Shown here: positions 6,021-14,865 of the stretch, piece after piece | How positions within the stretch are numbered: the first letter of the stretch is position 1 | Layout: the number at the start of each line of letters is the position of its first letter | Assembly (NCBI GenBank): GCA_963795055.1 | Contig: CAWCGJ010000013.1 | Span: 1-64,000, forward strand | DNA: 64,000 nt | DNA from: JASHPR01 sp963795055 | GTDB lineage: Bacteria > Actinomycetota > Actinomycetes > Streptosporangiales > Streptosporangiaceae | Direction of reading: 5' to 3' | Translations under genes and position numbers: made by a program | The notes under the pieces: generated by a model | Told to the model about the DNA's origin: nothing | The model's database searches: none | Seen by the model: only the letters and a program-made list of their open reading frames with translations

Positions 6021-6914
6021 ATGGCAGAGACGCTTGGATTCATCGGCCTCGGCAACATGGGAAAGCCCATCGCCACCAACCTTCTTCGCGCGGGATATGA
6101 ACTGCGCGTCTACAACCGCACGCCTTCCAAAGCTGCCTCTCTTCTAGAGCAAGGCGCCGCACTCGCTGAAACACCGGCCGCCGTCGGGGCCCCTGGCGGG
6201 ATCGTTCTCACGATGCTCGCCGACGATCAAGCCGTCGAAGAAGTTTGTTACACCAAGCCATCGTTCGTCGAACGGCTCGGAACAGGTGGGATTCACATTT
6301 CGCTCAGCACGATTTCGCCTGCCACGGCGCGCCTCCTCGCCAAGCACCACCGAGAATACGGAGTCGACTACGTCGCCTCGCCCGTCTTTGGCAGACCCGA
6401 AGCCGCGGCCGCCGCCAAGCTGTTCGTTTGCGTTTCGGCGCCGGCCTTGCCGAAGAAACGAGCGCAACCCATCCTCGAAAAAATCGGCCAGGGCATTTTC
6501 GATTTCGGCGAGGATCCTGGCGCCGCCAACGTTGTGAAGCTCTGCGGGAACTTTCTAGTGGCTTCGACCATCGAAGCGCTCGCGGAGATGATGGTCCTCG
6601 CGGAAAAGAACAACGTCAGTAAAAAAGCCGTCGCGGAAATGATCGGCAAGTTTTCGCCGATGCATAAAAGCTATGCTGACCTGATTGCCGAGGGCAAATT
6701 CCAGCCAGCGGGCTTCCGCCTGGCGCTCGGCCTGAAGGACATCAACCTTATCTTGCAAACCGCCGCGGCGAGCGTCACGCCGATGCCTCTCGCCAGCCTG
6801 ATGCACGACCGCTGGCTTGCCAGCATGGCGAAGGGCCGCGAGAATCTCGATTGGTCCGCGATCGCTCTCGACGCGGCCGAACAGGCCGGAATCAAGACGA
6901 TGGCCGCTCCATGA
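6021..6914 (+). CDS. NAD(P)-dependent beta-hydroxyacid dehydrogenase-like protein
   Basis: A 297-aa protein of the 3-hydroxyisobutyrate / 6-phosphogluconate dehydrogenase superfamily. The Rossmann motif GFIGLGNMGKPIATNLL is at the start. The substrate region is SLSTISPATA, followed by VFGRPEAA where relatives have GxPVSGGxxGA, and the catalytic-lysine helix GAANVVKLCGNFL. ATG at 6021 has GGAGG ten bases upstream; the ATG at 5988 does not. Many such proteins in soil bacteria act on small hydroxyacids, but the substrate cannot be read from sequence. The alcohol dehydrogenase gene begins 24 bases downstream, so the two are likely co-transcribed. Confidence 0.88.
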   Translation: MAETLGFIGLGNMGKPIATNLLRAGYELRVYNRTPSKAASLLEQGAALAETPAAVGAPGGIVLTMLADDQAVEEVCYTKPSFVERLGTGGIHISLSTISPATARLLAKHHREYGVDYVASPVFGRPEAAAAAKLFVCVSAPALPKKRAQPILEKIGQGIFDFGEDPGAANVVKLCGNFLVASTIEALAEMMVLAEKNNVSKKAVAEMIGKFSPMHKSYADLIAEGKFQPAGFRLALGLKDINLILQTAAASVTPMPLASLMHDRWLASMAKGRENLDWSAIALDAAEQAGIKTMAAP

Positions 6915-6938
6915 AAGCCTTTGCGTGAAAGTCTCCGT

Positions 6939-7940
6939 ATGAAAGCTTGCGTGCTGCATTCGCCGGCATTGGTAGAAACCAACCCGCTCGATTTCACGGA
7001 TGCGCCGGTTCCCACGCCGGGCGAGCGTGAAGTTCTGGTGCGCGTCAGCGTGTGCGGCGTGTGCCGCACCGATCTGCACGTCGTCGAAGGGGAATTGCCG
7101 CCGCGCAAATCGCCGCTGATTCCCGGACACCAAGTGGTCGGCACAGTCGAAAAGCTGGGCAATGGCGCGCACCGCCATCGTATCGGGGACCGCGTTGGCA
7201 TTCCCTGGCTGCACAGCACCGACCAAACTTGCGAGTATTGCCGCGCGGAAAAGGAGAACCTCTGCGATCACCCCACATTCACTGGATACACGGTAGACGG
7301 TGGTTACGCGGAATGCGCGGTCGCGCCCGAAGATTTCGTCTACGCGCTACCCGAACCTTTATCGGACGAGCAGGCCGCGCCGCTTCTCTGCGCCGGAATC
7401 ATCGGCTTTCGCTGCTTGCGTTTGTCGGGAGTGAAGTCCGGCAGCCGGCTCGCCTTTTATGGCTTTGGAGCGGCGGCGCACGTCGCGATTCAAGTGGCGC
7501 GTCATTGGGGCGTCGAGGTCTATGCCTGCTACGCGTGGCAAGAAACATCAGCAGCTTGCCTCGGAGCTCGGCGCGGTGTGGGTCGGCGAAGCTTCCGACG
7601 ATCCTCCCGTGAAACTCGACGCAGCGATCATCTTTGCTCCCGCAGGCGAATCGTTCCTCCCGCATTAAAAGCGCTCAAGAAAGGCGGCATCCTCGTGCTC
7701 GGCGGGATTCACATGAGCCCGATTCCGTCTTTCGACTACGATTTGCTGTATCAGGAGCGGATGATTCGAAGCGTTGCCAACAATACACGCCAGGATGGCG
7801 AAGATTTCCTCCGAATCGCGGCGGAGATTCCCGTGCGCTCGCAGGTGCAGACCTATCCATTGCGCGACGCCAATCGTGCGCTCAACGACTTGAAAAGCGA
7901 TCGCGTCAACGGTGCGGCTGTCCTCGATTGTAAATCCTGA
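6939..7940 (+). CDS. zinc-dependent alcohol dehydrogenase, with two compensating frameshifts
   Basis: Medium-chain zinc alcohol dehydrogenase. Catalytic zinc ligands are in CGVCRTDLH and PGHQVVG, the structural zinc loop in CEYCRAEKENLCDHP, and the coenzyme glycine motif in YGFGAAAH. Between about 7530 and 7670 the main frame gives nonsense (WQETSAACLGARRG). The next frame gives the expected family sequence TRGKKHQQLASELGAVWVGE and IIFAPAGESFLPH before the main frame resumes at LKALKKGGILVLGG. Two small indels therefore interrupt an otherwise full-length gene. Sequencing error is likely because the neighbouring gene shows the same problem; recent decay is the alternative. Confidence 0.8.
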   Translation: MKACVLHSPALVETNPLDFTDAPVPTPGEREVLVRVSVCGVCRTDLHVVEGELPPRKSPLIPGHQVVGTVEKLGNGAHRHRIGDRVGIPWLHSTDQTCEYCRAEKENLCDHPTFTGYTVDGGYAECAVAPEDFVYALPEPLSDEQAAPLLCAGIIGFRCLRLSGVKSGSRLAFYGFGAAAHVAIQVARHWGVEVYACYAWQETSAACLGARRGVGRRSFRRSSRETRRSDHLCSRRRIVPPALKALKKGGILVLGGIHMSPIPSFDYDLLYQERMIRSVANNTRQDGEDFLRIAAEIPVRSQVQTYPLRDANRALNDLKSDRVNGAAVLDCKS

Positions 7941-7968
7941 CGACCGCGCCGTCTTGCGAATCGCGGCT

Positions 7969-9331
7969 TCAGCTCTTGATCGTCTGCGAAGCCGGATCCC
8001 AGCGAACGCCGCTCTGCGCGAAATACGACTCATTCGCCATGTGACACGCCAGTGCCGCATGGTGCCCGAACACCACATCTTCCACGACGGGTTGGCGGTT
8101 TTCACAGCCTGGAAGAAGTTCCACAAATGCGGCTTCAGCTCGTCCCACGAGGGCCCTGTGAATCGCACGCCTTCCACGACCGTTTCTTTGCCCAACGAGT
8201 CGTGTTCCTCGCGCCATTTCTTCGTGTAATCGTCGCGCAGCGGCTTCGGAAAACTTCGAGGTAATAGCACGGCCCATCGTCTTCGCCCGATTGTGGCATG
8301 TACGTCACGCTTTCGCTGTTCACTTCGAGAATCCCCTTCGAGCCCATGAAGCTGATATCCTTCCGGTGTTTCGGTGCCCAGATTCAGGCGCAAATACACC
8401 GGAACGCTGCCCAGCTTCTCGTACTCGAACAGCGACGCATGCACGTCCGGCATGTTCCGGCCATCCTTCCAGCGTAGAATTCCGCCCATGGCCATGCAGC
8501 GCCTTGGCGCTTCGTTCGTTCCAAGCATCGCCAGCATTCCGCTCACCAGGTGCACCAGCAGGTCTCCCGCAACGCCCGTGCCATATTCCTTCCAGCAGCG
8601 CCAGCGCGCAAACAGTTTCGGATCGAACGCGCGCTTCGGCGCCGTCCCCTGCCACGTATCCCAATCCACGTGTCGGTGAAAGATCGGGCGGCGGCGGATA
8701 CTCCCACGCGCCGCAGGGCGAATTTCGCCCGTTCGAGGCTTCGATCAGGCAAAGATCGCCGATGATGCCTTGCGCAAGAAGCTCCCTTCGCTTTCGCGGC
8801 AATAACTCCACTCACGCGCTGCGAACCTGCCTGCACGATACGTCCGGATTTTTGCGTCGCGTTCACCATCGCGACGCCATCCGCCGGCGAATGTGACATC
8901 GGCTTTTCGCAATACACGTCTTTGCCCGCGCTCACCGCGTCCACCACCACTTGCTTGTGCCAGTGATCCGGCACCGCAGCGATCACGCAATCGATTTCCT
9001 TGCTCGCGAGAAATTCCTGATAGCGCCGCGTTGTCGGAAGGTTCGCGCCCACGATTTCCTTCGCCAGAGCGTGGCGTCCGTCGTAGAGATCGCACGCCAT
9101 CACGCACTCTACGCCGGGCAATTGAATCGAGTTGGCCAGCAGCGAATGCCCTTGCATCCCGACGCCAATGATTCCGAAGCGCACGCGGTCGCTCGCAGCC
9201 ACCTGACGCGCGGCGCGCGCCCAGGCCGGTCCTTCGGGCTCGAGCAAGATGCTTCGAGCAGCAACGTAAGCGCCCGCTGCCCCTGCACTACTCTGAATGA
9301 ATTCTCGCCGCGATACTCGCGTCCTCGCCAA
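7969..9331 (-). pseudogene. Tat-exported Gfo/Idh/MocA oxidoreductase, multiply frameshifted
   Basis: Starts MARTRVSRREFIQSSAGAAG, a twin-arginine signal. The NAD-binding GIIGVGMQG and the diagnostic EKPM motif (GKDVYCEKPMSHSP) follow. The family sequence then continues in other frames: LLAQGIIGDLCLIEASNG near 8775, WDTWQGTAPKRAFDPKLFA near 8650, GSKGILEVNSESVTYMPQSG near 8330, RDDYTKKWREEHDSLGKE near 8200, and a tail ending SGVRWDPASQTIKS. At least four frame changes are needed. Secreted Gfo/Idh/MocA enzymes of this kind are common in soil Acidobacteriota and Planctomycetes and act on sugars. Whether the breaks are errors or true decay cannot be told here. Confidence 0.75.
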
Positions 9332-9484
9332 TACCCCTCCTCATCAGACAGTGTCATCAGCCAGAATTCTAATCGGGACACGAATTGATAGAAATCCGCC
9401 TAAGTCCCGCGCCATCAATGAAAAGTCGTCTTCTAATCGAAACGATATACACACCTCTGTCAAAACAAAAGCGAACCCGGCACT

Positions 9485-10335
9485 CTACTGCTTCATCGGC
9501 GAACAACACGGCGTTCGCACTGGTTTCGGTTCCATCAATTCCGCGCGCGTCAGATTCGGATCATAGAGATTGAGCTGCCATTTTCCGTCGCGTCCGATTT
9601 GCGGCTTCTCCTTGATGTTGGGATCACGCGGCTGAAGAATCTTGTCTGCCTGGCTTACGCTGGGAACTCCCAGCGCAAAATGATGCATGATACCCAGCAA
9701 TCTCGGCGAGGGATTATCGCCGACGTTCAGCATGTACTCGAGCCAGTCCGTGCCCTCGGGAACGCGCATGTCCACCCAATCCGTCTCCGTGTCTTTCATT
9801 CCGCCGTGCCACGTTTCCTGAAATCCGAGAATATCTTTGTAGAATTTGTCCGCAGCCGCGCGATCACGCACCGTCACACCCACGTGAATGATTCGCTGCG
9901 AAATTCGCGTGTCCGGCATATGTTTACCGAAGTCGCGGCTATGAATCGACCCGGGCATCAGCTGAACGAATTCCACCGTATGCCCGTCGGGATCCTTCAC
10001 TTCGAAACCGCGATTGCCGTCTAGCATAGGATCAAGTTTCGAGGGAACGTCCACGCCGCGACTGCCCAGATACGCGCGCAATTGCTCGGCGTCTGCGGTC
10101 TCAAATGCGATATGCGAGAGCCGATCCTCCTTCGCGTCTTTCAGTTCCGGGAAAACTTCGATGAACTGGTGATCGTTCACCTTGAAATAGGTGAGCAACA
10201 ATTTTCCGGGAGGATCGTCGAGGCTGAAAGCTTCGCTGAACCCAAGCACGCCCGTATAGAACTTCCGCGATGCATCGAGATTGTCGGTGCGAAGCCCGAT
10301 GTGCGATACCCCGATGATTGCGGGACGCGTGAGCG
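9485..10335 (-). CDS. VOC-family (glyoxalase-fold) protein, 5' end cut at the contig join
   Basis: Two vicinal-oxygen-chelate modules in one chain. The first contains GVSHIGLRTDNLDASRKFY and HTVEFVQ; the second has IIHVGVTVRDRAAADKFYKD and DWLEYMLN. The frame stays open to about 10,335 and then runs into foreign sequence, so the start codon and a short N-terminus are missing. A few residues before AIIGVSHIG would be expected. The metal-binding His and Glu positions of the fold appear present, but the reaction is not predictable. Confidence 0.78.
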
Positions 10336-10350
10336 CCGTTTGCGCTGGCC
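10325..10350. other. junction between two unrelated genomes
   Basis: Left of this point the sequence encodes the N-terminal region of a VOC protein on the minus strand. Right of it the plus strand encodes the interior of an FtsX permease with much higher G+C. Both genes are cut, base usage changes abruptly, and no insertion sequence, tRNA or repeat is present at the border. Confidence 0.75.
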
Positions 10351-10698
10351 ACGATCACGCACCTGCTGGTGACCTCCGTGCGGCGGCGCCGCCGCGATCT
10401 GGCGATCTTGCGCACGCTCGGCTTCACCCGCGGCCAGATCCGCCGCACCACGGCCTGGCAGGCGGGCACGCTCACCGGCGCCGCGCTGGTGATCGGGATC
10501 CCGGCCGGCCTGGTGTGCGGGCGCGTCGCCTGGCAGATCTTCGCCTACCATCTCGGCATCGTGCCGGTTCCCGAGATCCCCGTCCGGCAGTTCGCTGTGC
10601 TGATACCCGCCGCCCTGGCCTTGGCCGTGGCCATAGCGGTGATCCCCGGCGAATCCGCCGCGCGGGCCCGGCTCACTCGCGTCCTCAGAAGCGAATAG
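10345..10698 (+). pseudogene. C-terminal fragment of an FtsX-like ABC permease
   Basis: About 118 codons matching the last part of an actinobacterial FtsX/MacB permease: THLLVTSVRRRRRDLAILRT, two membrane helices, and the ending ARLTRVLRSE. The complete permease at 54474-56963 has the same landmarks (VRRRRRDLAVLKTLG and the ending TVLRSE), which identifies the fragment. The missing 5' part was lost at the contig join rather than by in-genome decay, so the gene is probably whole in its true genome. Confidence 0.8.
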
Positions 10699-10806
10699 CG
10701 TCGACGGCCAGGCCCGGCCTGGACGTTCACTGCCGCGCTGACCTGCGGCGACTCTGGTAGCGTCGACCAGGCAAGGGGCCAGTAGAGCACGGGGCGGGGT
10801 CGGCTG

Positions 10807-12192
10807 ATGTTCATCGATGATCTGCGCGGGATCTTCTTGTTCGAAGGGCTCAGCGACTCCCAGCTCCGCGAACTGATCACGGTCGGCGACGAGGTGCGCT
10901 TCGAAAGCGGCGATGTGCTGTTCCGCGAGGGTGAGGCCGCCGAATTCTGGTGGGTCCTGCTGGCGGGGCGGGTGGAGCTGCTGCGCCGCACCCGGTGGGA
11001 GGAATCCGTGGCCGGGGTCATGGACCGGCCGGGAGTCTGGGCGGGTGGCTTCCGGGCGTGGGCCGAGCAGGCCGGATACATGGCGACCGGGCGCGGGGCC
11101 AGCTCCGGTGTCATGCTGCGAGTCCCCGCCGAGGCACTCGGGGAATGGGCGCGCGCCTGGTTTCCGTTCGGCGTGCACCTGATCGAGGGCTTCTTCCGGA
11201 CGGTGCGCAACATGGAAGCCCTCTCCCGCCAGCGGGAGGCGCTCGCCGCGCTCGCGGCCGGCCTGGCGCACGAGATCAACAATCCGGCGTCGGCGGCCGT
11301 GCGCGCGGCCGGGGCGTTGCAGGACACCTGCGATGGGCTGATGTCATCGCTGGTGCGCCTGGCCGAACGGTCCCTGTCGGCCGAGCAGTTCCTCGCCATC
11401 GACGCCATGCGGCATGAACTCGGCGGTCCAGCGGCCGACGTGGGCCCGCTGGAGCTCGCTGATCGCGAAGAAGCGCTCGCCGACTGGCTCGAAGCACACG
11501 GGGCCACCGCAGCGTGGGACATCGCTCCGGTCCTCGCGGCGGCGGGAGCCGACGTGGCCTGGTGCGAACGCGCCGGCCAGATACTCGAGGGCGGCACGCT
11601 GGAACCCGGCCTGGAGTGGGTGACCAGCGCGCTGTCGGCCCCGGTGCTGCTGTCGGAGCTGAAGGAGGCGACGGAGCGGGTCTTCGGACTCGTGGCGGCG
11701 ATGAAGTCCTACGCGCAGCTCGACCGGGCCTCGGTACAGTCCATCGACGTCGCCGAGGGTATCGACAGCACCCTGGTGATGCTGGGGGAAAAGCTCCGCA
11801 ACGGCGTGACCGTCATCCGCGATTATGCAGCTGGCGTGCCGCCCATCGAGGCACACCCCGCCGAGCTCAACCAGGTGTGGACGAACATCATCGACAACGC
11901 CATCGACGCCATGGACGGCCACGGAACGCTCCGCATCTCGACCCGGGCGGACCCGGAGCTTGTCGTCATCGAGATCGCCGACACCGGCCCGGGAATGCCG
12001 ACCGAGGTACAGGCCCGGGCGTTCGAGGCGTTCTACACCACCAAGGACGTGGGCCAAGGCACCGGTCTCGGCCTGGACATCGCCCGCCGCATCATCGTCG
12101 AGCGCCACCACGGCCAGATCACCATCGATTCGCAGCCCGGCGAGACCGTCCTGCGGGTCCAGCTCCCGCGCCACCGCCCCGCTGGTCACTGA
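10807..12192 (+). CDS. cyclic-nucleotide-binding-domain sensor histidine kinase
   Basis: 461 aa. Residues 1-115 resemble a cNMP-binding beta-roll (LFEGLSDSQLRELITVGDEV and GDVLFREGE). The dimerisation helix carries the H-box GLAHEINNPASAA (His near residue 157), and the HATPase domain has NIIDNAIDAMDG (N box), ADTGPGMP (G1) and GTGLGLDIARRI (G2). No membrane helix or signal peptide is seen, so it is cytoplasmic. No partner response regulator is adjacent. Similar cNMP-HK proteins in actinomycetes often sit near thioredoxin reductase-like or regulator genes, which are absent here. Confidence 0.88.
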   Translation: MFIDDLRGIFLFEGLSDSQLRELITVGDEVRFESGDVLFREGEAAEFWWVLLAGRVELLRRTRWEESVAGVMDRPGVWAGGFRAWAEQAGYMATGRGASSGVMLRVPAEALGEWARAWFPFGVHLIEGFFRTVRNMEALSRQREALAALAAGLAHEINNPASAAVRAAGALQDTCDGLMSSLVRLAERSLSAEQFLAIDAMRHELGGPAADVGPLELADREEALADWLEAHGATAAWDIAPVLAAAGADVAWCERAGQILEGGTLEPGLEWVTSALSAPVLLSELKEATERVFGLVAAMKSYAQLDRASVQSIDVAEGIDSTLVMLGEKLRNGVTVIRDYAAGVPPIEAHPAELNQVWTNIIDNAIDAMDGHGTLRISTRADPELVVIEIADTGPGMPTEVQARAFEAFYTTKDVGQGTGLGLDIARRIIVERHHGQITIDSQPGETVLRVQLPRHRPAGH

Positions 12193-12240
12193 GCCCTTAC
12201 GGGGATTGCCCCGCGGGCGGACTTCACCACAATCCCGGTT

Positions 12241-12630
12241 GTGGATGATGAGGACCGGTTCCGGCTCAACCGCGCGTGGTGGGACGAGCGGGTTGGGGTC
12301 CATATGGGCGGCGAGCTCTACGACGTCGGCGGCTTCCTGGCCGGCCGGTCGACCTTGCGGCCGTTCGAGGTGGCGGAGATGGGCGAGGTGGCCGGCGCTC
12401 GCCAGGTCCATCTTCAGTGCCATTTCGGCCTGGACACCCTGTCGTGGGCCCGGCGGGGTGCCCTGGTCACCGGAGTGGATTTCTCGCCGAGCGCGGTGGC
12501 CGCCGCGCGGGACCTCGCGCGGCGGGCCTGGCCGCGGAGTTCGTGGAGGCGGGGGTCTACGACGCGGTCACGGCCCTCGGCGGCCGGGCCTTCGACGTGG
12601 TCTACACCAGCATCGGGGCGATCCTCTGGC
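12241..12630 (+). pseudogene. truncated, frameshifted class I SAM methyltransferase
   Basis: Starts GTG at 12241. The SAM-binding region reads VHLQCHFGLDTLSWARRG and ALVTGVDFSPSAV. Near 12,525 the frame changes and the family sequence continues in the next frame as LAAEFVEAGVYDAVTALGG and FDVVYTSIGAILW. Near 12,630 it stops abruptly and sequence of the oppositely oriented TetR gene begins. The C-terminal half is therefore missing. The pattern fits a deletion that joined two convergent genes. Confidence 0.75.
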
Positions 12631-13228
12631 CCAGTCCCTCCAGGAACACCTGAGTCATGCGCTGATTGAAGCTCGGCGGCTCGCCGGGGACCGGCTGGCA
12701 AATGAGGGCGACGGTCATGAGGACTTCCCGGGCCGTAACGTCGTCGCGCGCGTACCCGGCGTCCACCGCTCGGGCGAGGAGCGTTCGGAACGCCGGTTCG
12801 AGCCGGTCCATGAGGTGCTGCGGGAGGTCATCGTAGGCCGGGTCACCGGAGTGCAGGGCCGAGGCGAGCCCGCGCTTGGTGCCGACGAAGTCCGTGAAGC
12901 GCTGGATCCAGGCCACGAGCGCTTCCCACGGACCGAGCGTGGTCTCGAGCTCTTCCGCAGCTTCCACGCACTCGTCGATCTCGTGTTGCAGCACGGCGAC
13001 GATGAGGTCGGACCGGCGAGGGAAATGCCGGTAGAGCGTGCCAACGCCCACGCCCGCAAGATCCGTGATCTGCTTCGCGGGCGCGTCCACACCACTGCCC
13101 GCGAACACGGTCTTTGCGGCCTCCAGCAGCGCGACGACATTCCGCTTGGCGTCAGAGCGCTGACGGCGAGACGGGTCGATACTGCGCTGCGCCGACGGAG
13201 CCGTCGTCCCGACCGACCCGGGTGCCAT
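12602..13228 (-). CDS. TetR-family repressor, 3' end altered by deletion
   Basis: About 208 codons. N-terminal helix-turn-helix: LLEAAKTVFAGSGVDAPAKQ and GVGVGTLYRHFPRRSDLIVA. A TetR C-terminal ligand-binding domain follows up to VFLEGLGQ; the last dozen codons read backwards through the methyltransferase remnant, so the natural C-terminus is slightly lost. It is divergent from the aldo/keto reductase, and two palindromes lie in the shared promoter, so it most likely represses that gene and itself. Confidence 0.85.
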   Translation of the reverse strand: MAPGSVGTTAPSAQRSIDPSRRQRSDAKRNVVALLEAAKTVFAGSGVDAPAKQITDLAGVGVGTLYRHFPRRSDLIVAVLQHEIDECVEAAEELETTLGPWEALVAWIQRFTDFVGTKRGLASALHSGDPAYDDLPQHLMDRLEPAFRTLLARAVDAGYARDDVTAREVLMTVALICQPVPGEPPSFNQRMTQVFLEGLGQRIAPMLV

Positions 13229-13238
13229 GGCCCTCCCG

Positions 13239-13284
13239 TTGTTAACCGGAAAGCGATTCCGTATAGTTCCGGAAAGAGCTTCCG
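13239..13284 (+). promoter_or_regulatory. promoter with two TetR operator-like palindromes
   Basis: CGGAAAGCGATTCCG (13247-13261) and CGGAAAGAGCTTCCG (13270-13284) share arms CGGAA/TTCCG, with centres 23 bases apart. TTGTTA (13239-13244) and TATAGT (13262-13267), 17 bases apart, make a good vegetative promoter for the aldo/keto reductase, with the operators over the spacer and start site. Confidence 0.65.
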
Positions 13285-13348
13285 CTTGGTGGCAGTGTAC
13301 GTCGGCGGAGGCGCCTGCACACGTCACGCTCACGTCCGGAGGACCCTC

Positions 13349-14425
13349 ATGCGGTACCGAAACCTTGGCCGAACAGGCATCAAGGTCAGCCCTTACGCGC
13401 TCGGCGCGCTCATGTTCGCCACTCAGATCGGCAACCCCGACCCCGAGGACTCGATCCGGATCATTCACAAGGCGCTCGACGCAGGCATCAACCTCGTCGA
13501 CACCGCTGACGCGTACGGAGACTCGGAGGAGGTTGTCGGCCGGGCCCTTAAGGGCCGCCGTGACCACGTGGTCCTCACCACGAAGGTCAGCCGCCCCATG
13601 GGCAGCGACCCGAACGAGCAGGGCGCCTCCCGGCGGTGGATCATCACGGCCGTCGAGAACTCCCTGCGCCGCCTCCAGACCGACCACATCGACGTGTACC
13701 AGATCCAGCGCCCCGATCCCGACACGGATATCGAGGAGACGCTTTCCGCGCTGACCGACCTCGTCCGCAGCGGCAAGGTCCGCGCGTTCGGAACCTCGAC
13801 GATGCCGGCGTCGAACCTCGTGGAGGCGCACTGGGTGGCGGAACGGCGCGGCCTGGAGCGGTTCCGTACCGAGCAGCCGCCGTACTCGATCCTGAACCGC
13901 GGCATCGAGCGTGAGGTCCTTCCGGTCGCGCGGCAGTACGGCATGGGCATTCTGGCCTGGGGACCGCTCGGTCAGGGCATGCTCACCGGCCGGGTCCGCC
14001 GCGGGCAGGACAACGACGTCATTCGCGCGAAGTTCTTCACGGCGTTCAGTGATGAGCGGCGCCTGGACGCGGTGGAGCGGCTGATCCCGCTCGCCGAAGA
14101 AGCGGGACTGTCGATGCCCCACCTCGCGATGGCGTTCGCGATCTCGCACCCGGGTGTCACGTGCGCGCTGCTCGGTGCCCGCACCATGGAGCAACTCGAT
14201 GACCTTCTCGCGGGGGTGGACATCGCCCTTTCCGACGATGTCCTCGACCGGATCGATGAGATCGTCCCGCCCGGAACCGACATCGGCACCCTCGACCAGG
14301 CCTACGTGCCGCCGGCGATCCAGCAGACGGAACTGCGCCGCCGCCCGCTCAGCGAGCGCTCCGCCGCGGCGGTGATCGACAGCTCCCACGTAAGGGCGCT
14401 CAAGGGTGGCCCAAAACCGGGCTGA
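13349..14425 (+). CDS. aldo/keto reductase, C-terminus fused to transposase remnant
   Basis: ATG at 13349 after CCGGAGGA. The protein shows the AKR hallmarks: RYRNLGRTGIKVSPYALGAL at the start, the catalytic Asp/Tyr region NLVDTADAYGDSEEVVG, the lysine in TTKVSRP and the cofactor end region ALLGARTMEQL. NADPH-dependent reduction of carbonyl compounds is the family role. Family homology ends near RRRPLSERSA; from about 14,375 the frame reads IDSSHVRALKGG, which is IS5-family transposase. The native C-terminus has probably lost little, so activity may remain. Regulated by the divergent TetR gene. Confidence 0.88.
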   Translation: MRYRNLGRTGIKVSPYALGALMFATQIGNPDPEDSIRIIHKALDAGINLVDTADAYGDSEEVVGRALKGRRDHVVLTTKVSRPMGSDPNEQGASRRWIITAVENSLRRLQTDHIDVYQIQRPDPDTDIEETLSALTDLVRSGKVRAFGTSTMPASNLVEAHWVAERRGLERFRTEQPPYSILNRGIEREVLPVARQYGMGILAWGPLGQGMLTGRVRRGQDNDVIRAKFFTAFSDERRLDAVERLIPLAEEAGLSMPHLAMAFAISHPGVTCALLGARTMEQLDDLLAGVDIALSDDVLDRIDEIVPPGTDIGTLDQAYVPPAIQQTELRRRPLSERSAAAVIDSSHVRALKGGPKPG

Positions 14426-14865
14426 GCCCGGTTGACCGTGCCCGGCCTGGCTCGAAGCACCACCTGATCACCGAAGCGCACGGCATCCCGCTGGCGGTGT
14501 CGCTGACCGGCGGCCACCGCAACGACGTCACCCAGCTCATGCCCCTGATCGAGGCCATCCCGCCGGTGCGGGGCCGCCGCGGCCGTCCCCGCCAGCGGCC
14601 AGAGCGCATCTACGCCGACCGCGGCTACGACCACGACAAGTACCGCGCGCAGGTGCGGGAGAAGGGCATCACCCCCGTCATCGCCCGCCGCAGCACCGAA
14701 CACGGCTCCGGGCTGGGCACCTACCGCTGGGTCGTGGAACAGTCCCTGGCCTTGCTGCACTGGTTCCGCCGGCTGCGCATCCGCTGGGAGATCCGCGACG
14801 ACATCCACGAAGCCTTCCTCAGCCTCGCCTGCGCCATCATCTGCTGGCGCCGCCTGCGAAACCTC
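14375..14865 (+). mobile_element. IS5-family transposase remnant
   Basis: Pieces of an IS5-type DDE transposase: IDSSHVRALKGG in the frame of the aldo/keto reductase, then after a frameshift near 14,410 PKTGLSPVDRARPGSKHHLI, VSLTGGHRNDVTQLMPLIEA, IYADRGYDHDKYR, and the C-terminal WFRRLRIRWEIRDDIHEAF to LRRLRNLSF-like end. The first half of the transposase is missing. The element is dead. It abuts an IS110 remnant on the other strand. Confidence 0.85.

Noticed and set aside
10300..10400. Lateral transfer boundary with integrase or tRNA
   Set aside because: No integrase, tRNA, direct repeat or IS end at the border; both flanking genes are simply cut.
10177..11271. Minus-strand ORF spanning the contig join
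   Set aside because: It crosses from one genome into the other and lies antisense to the histidine kinase.
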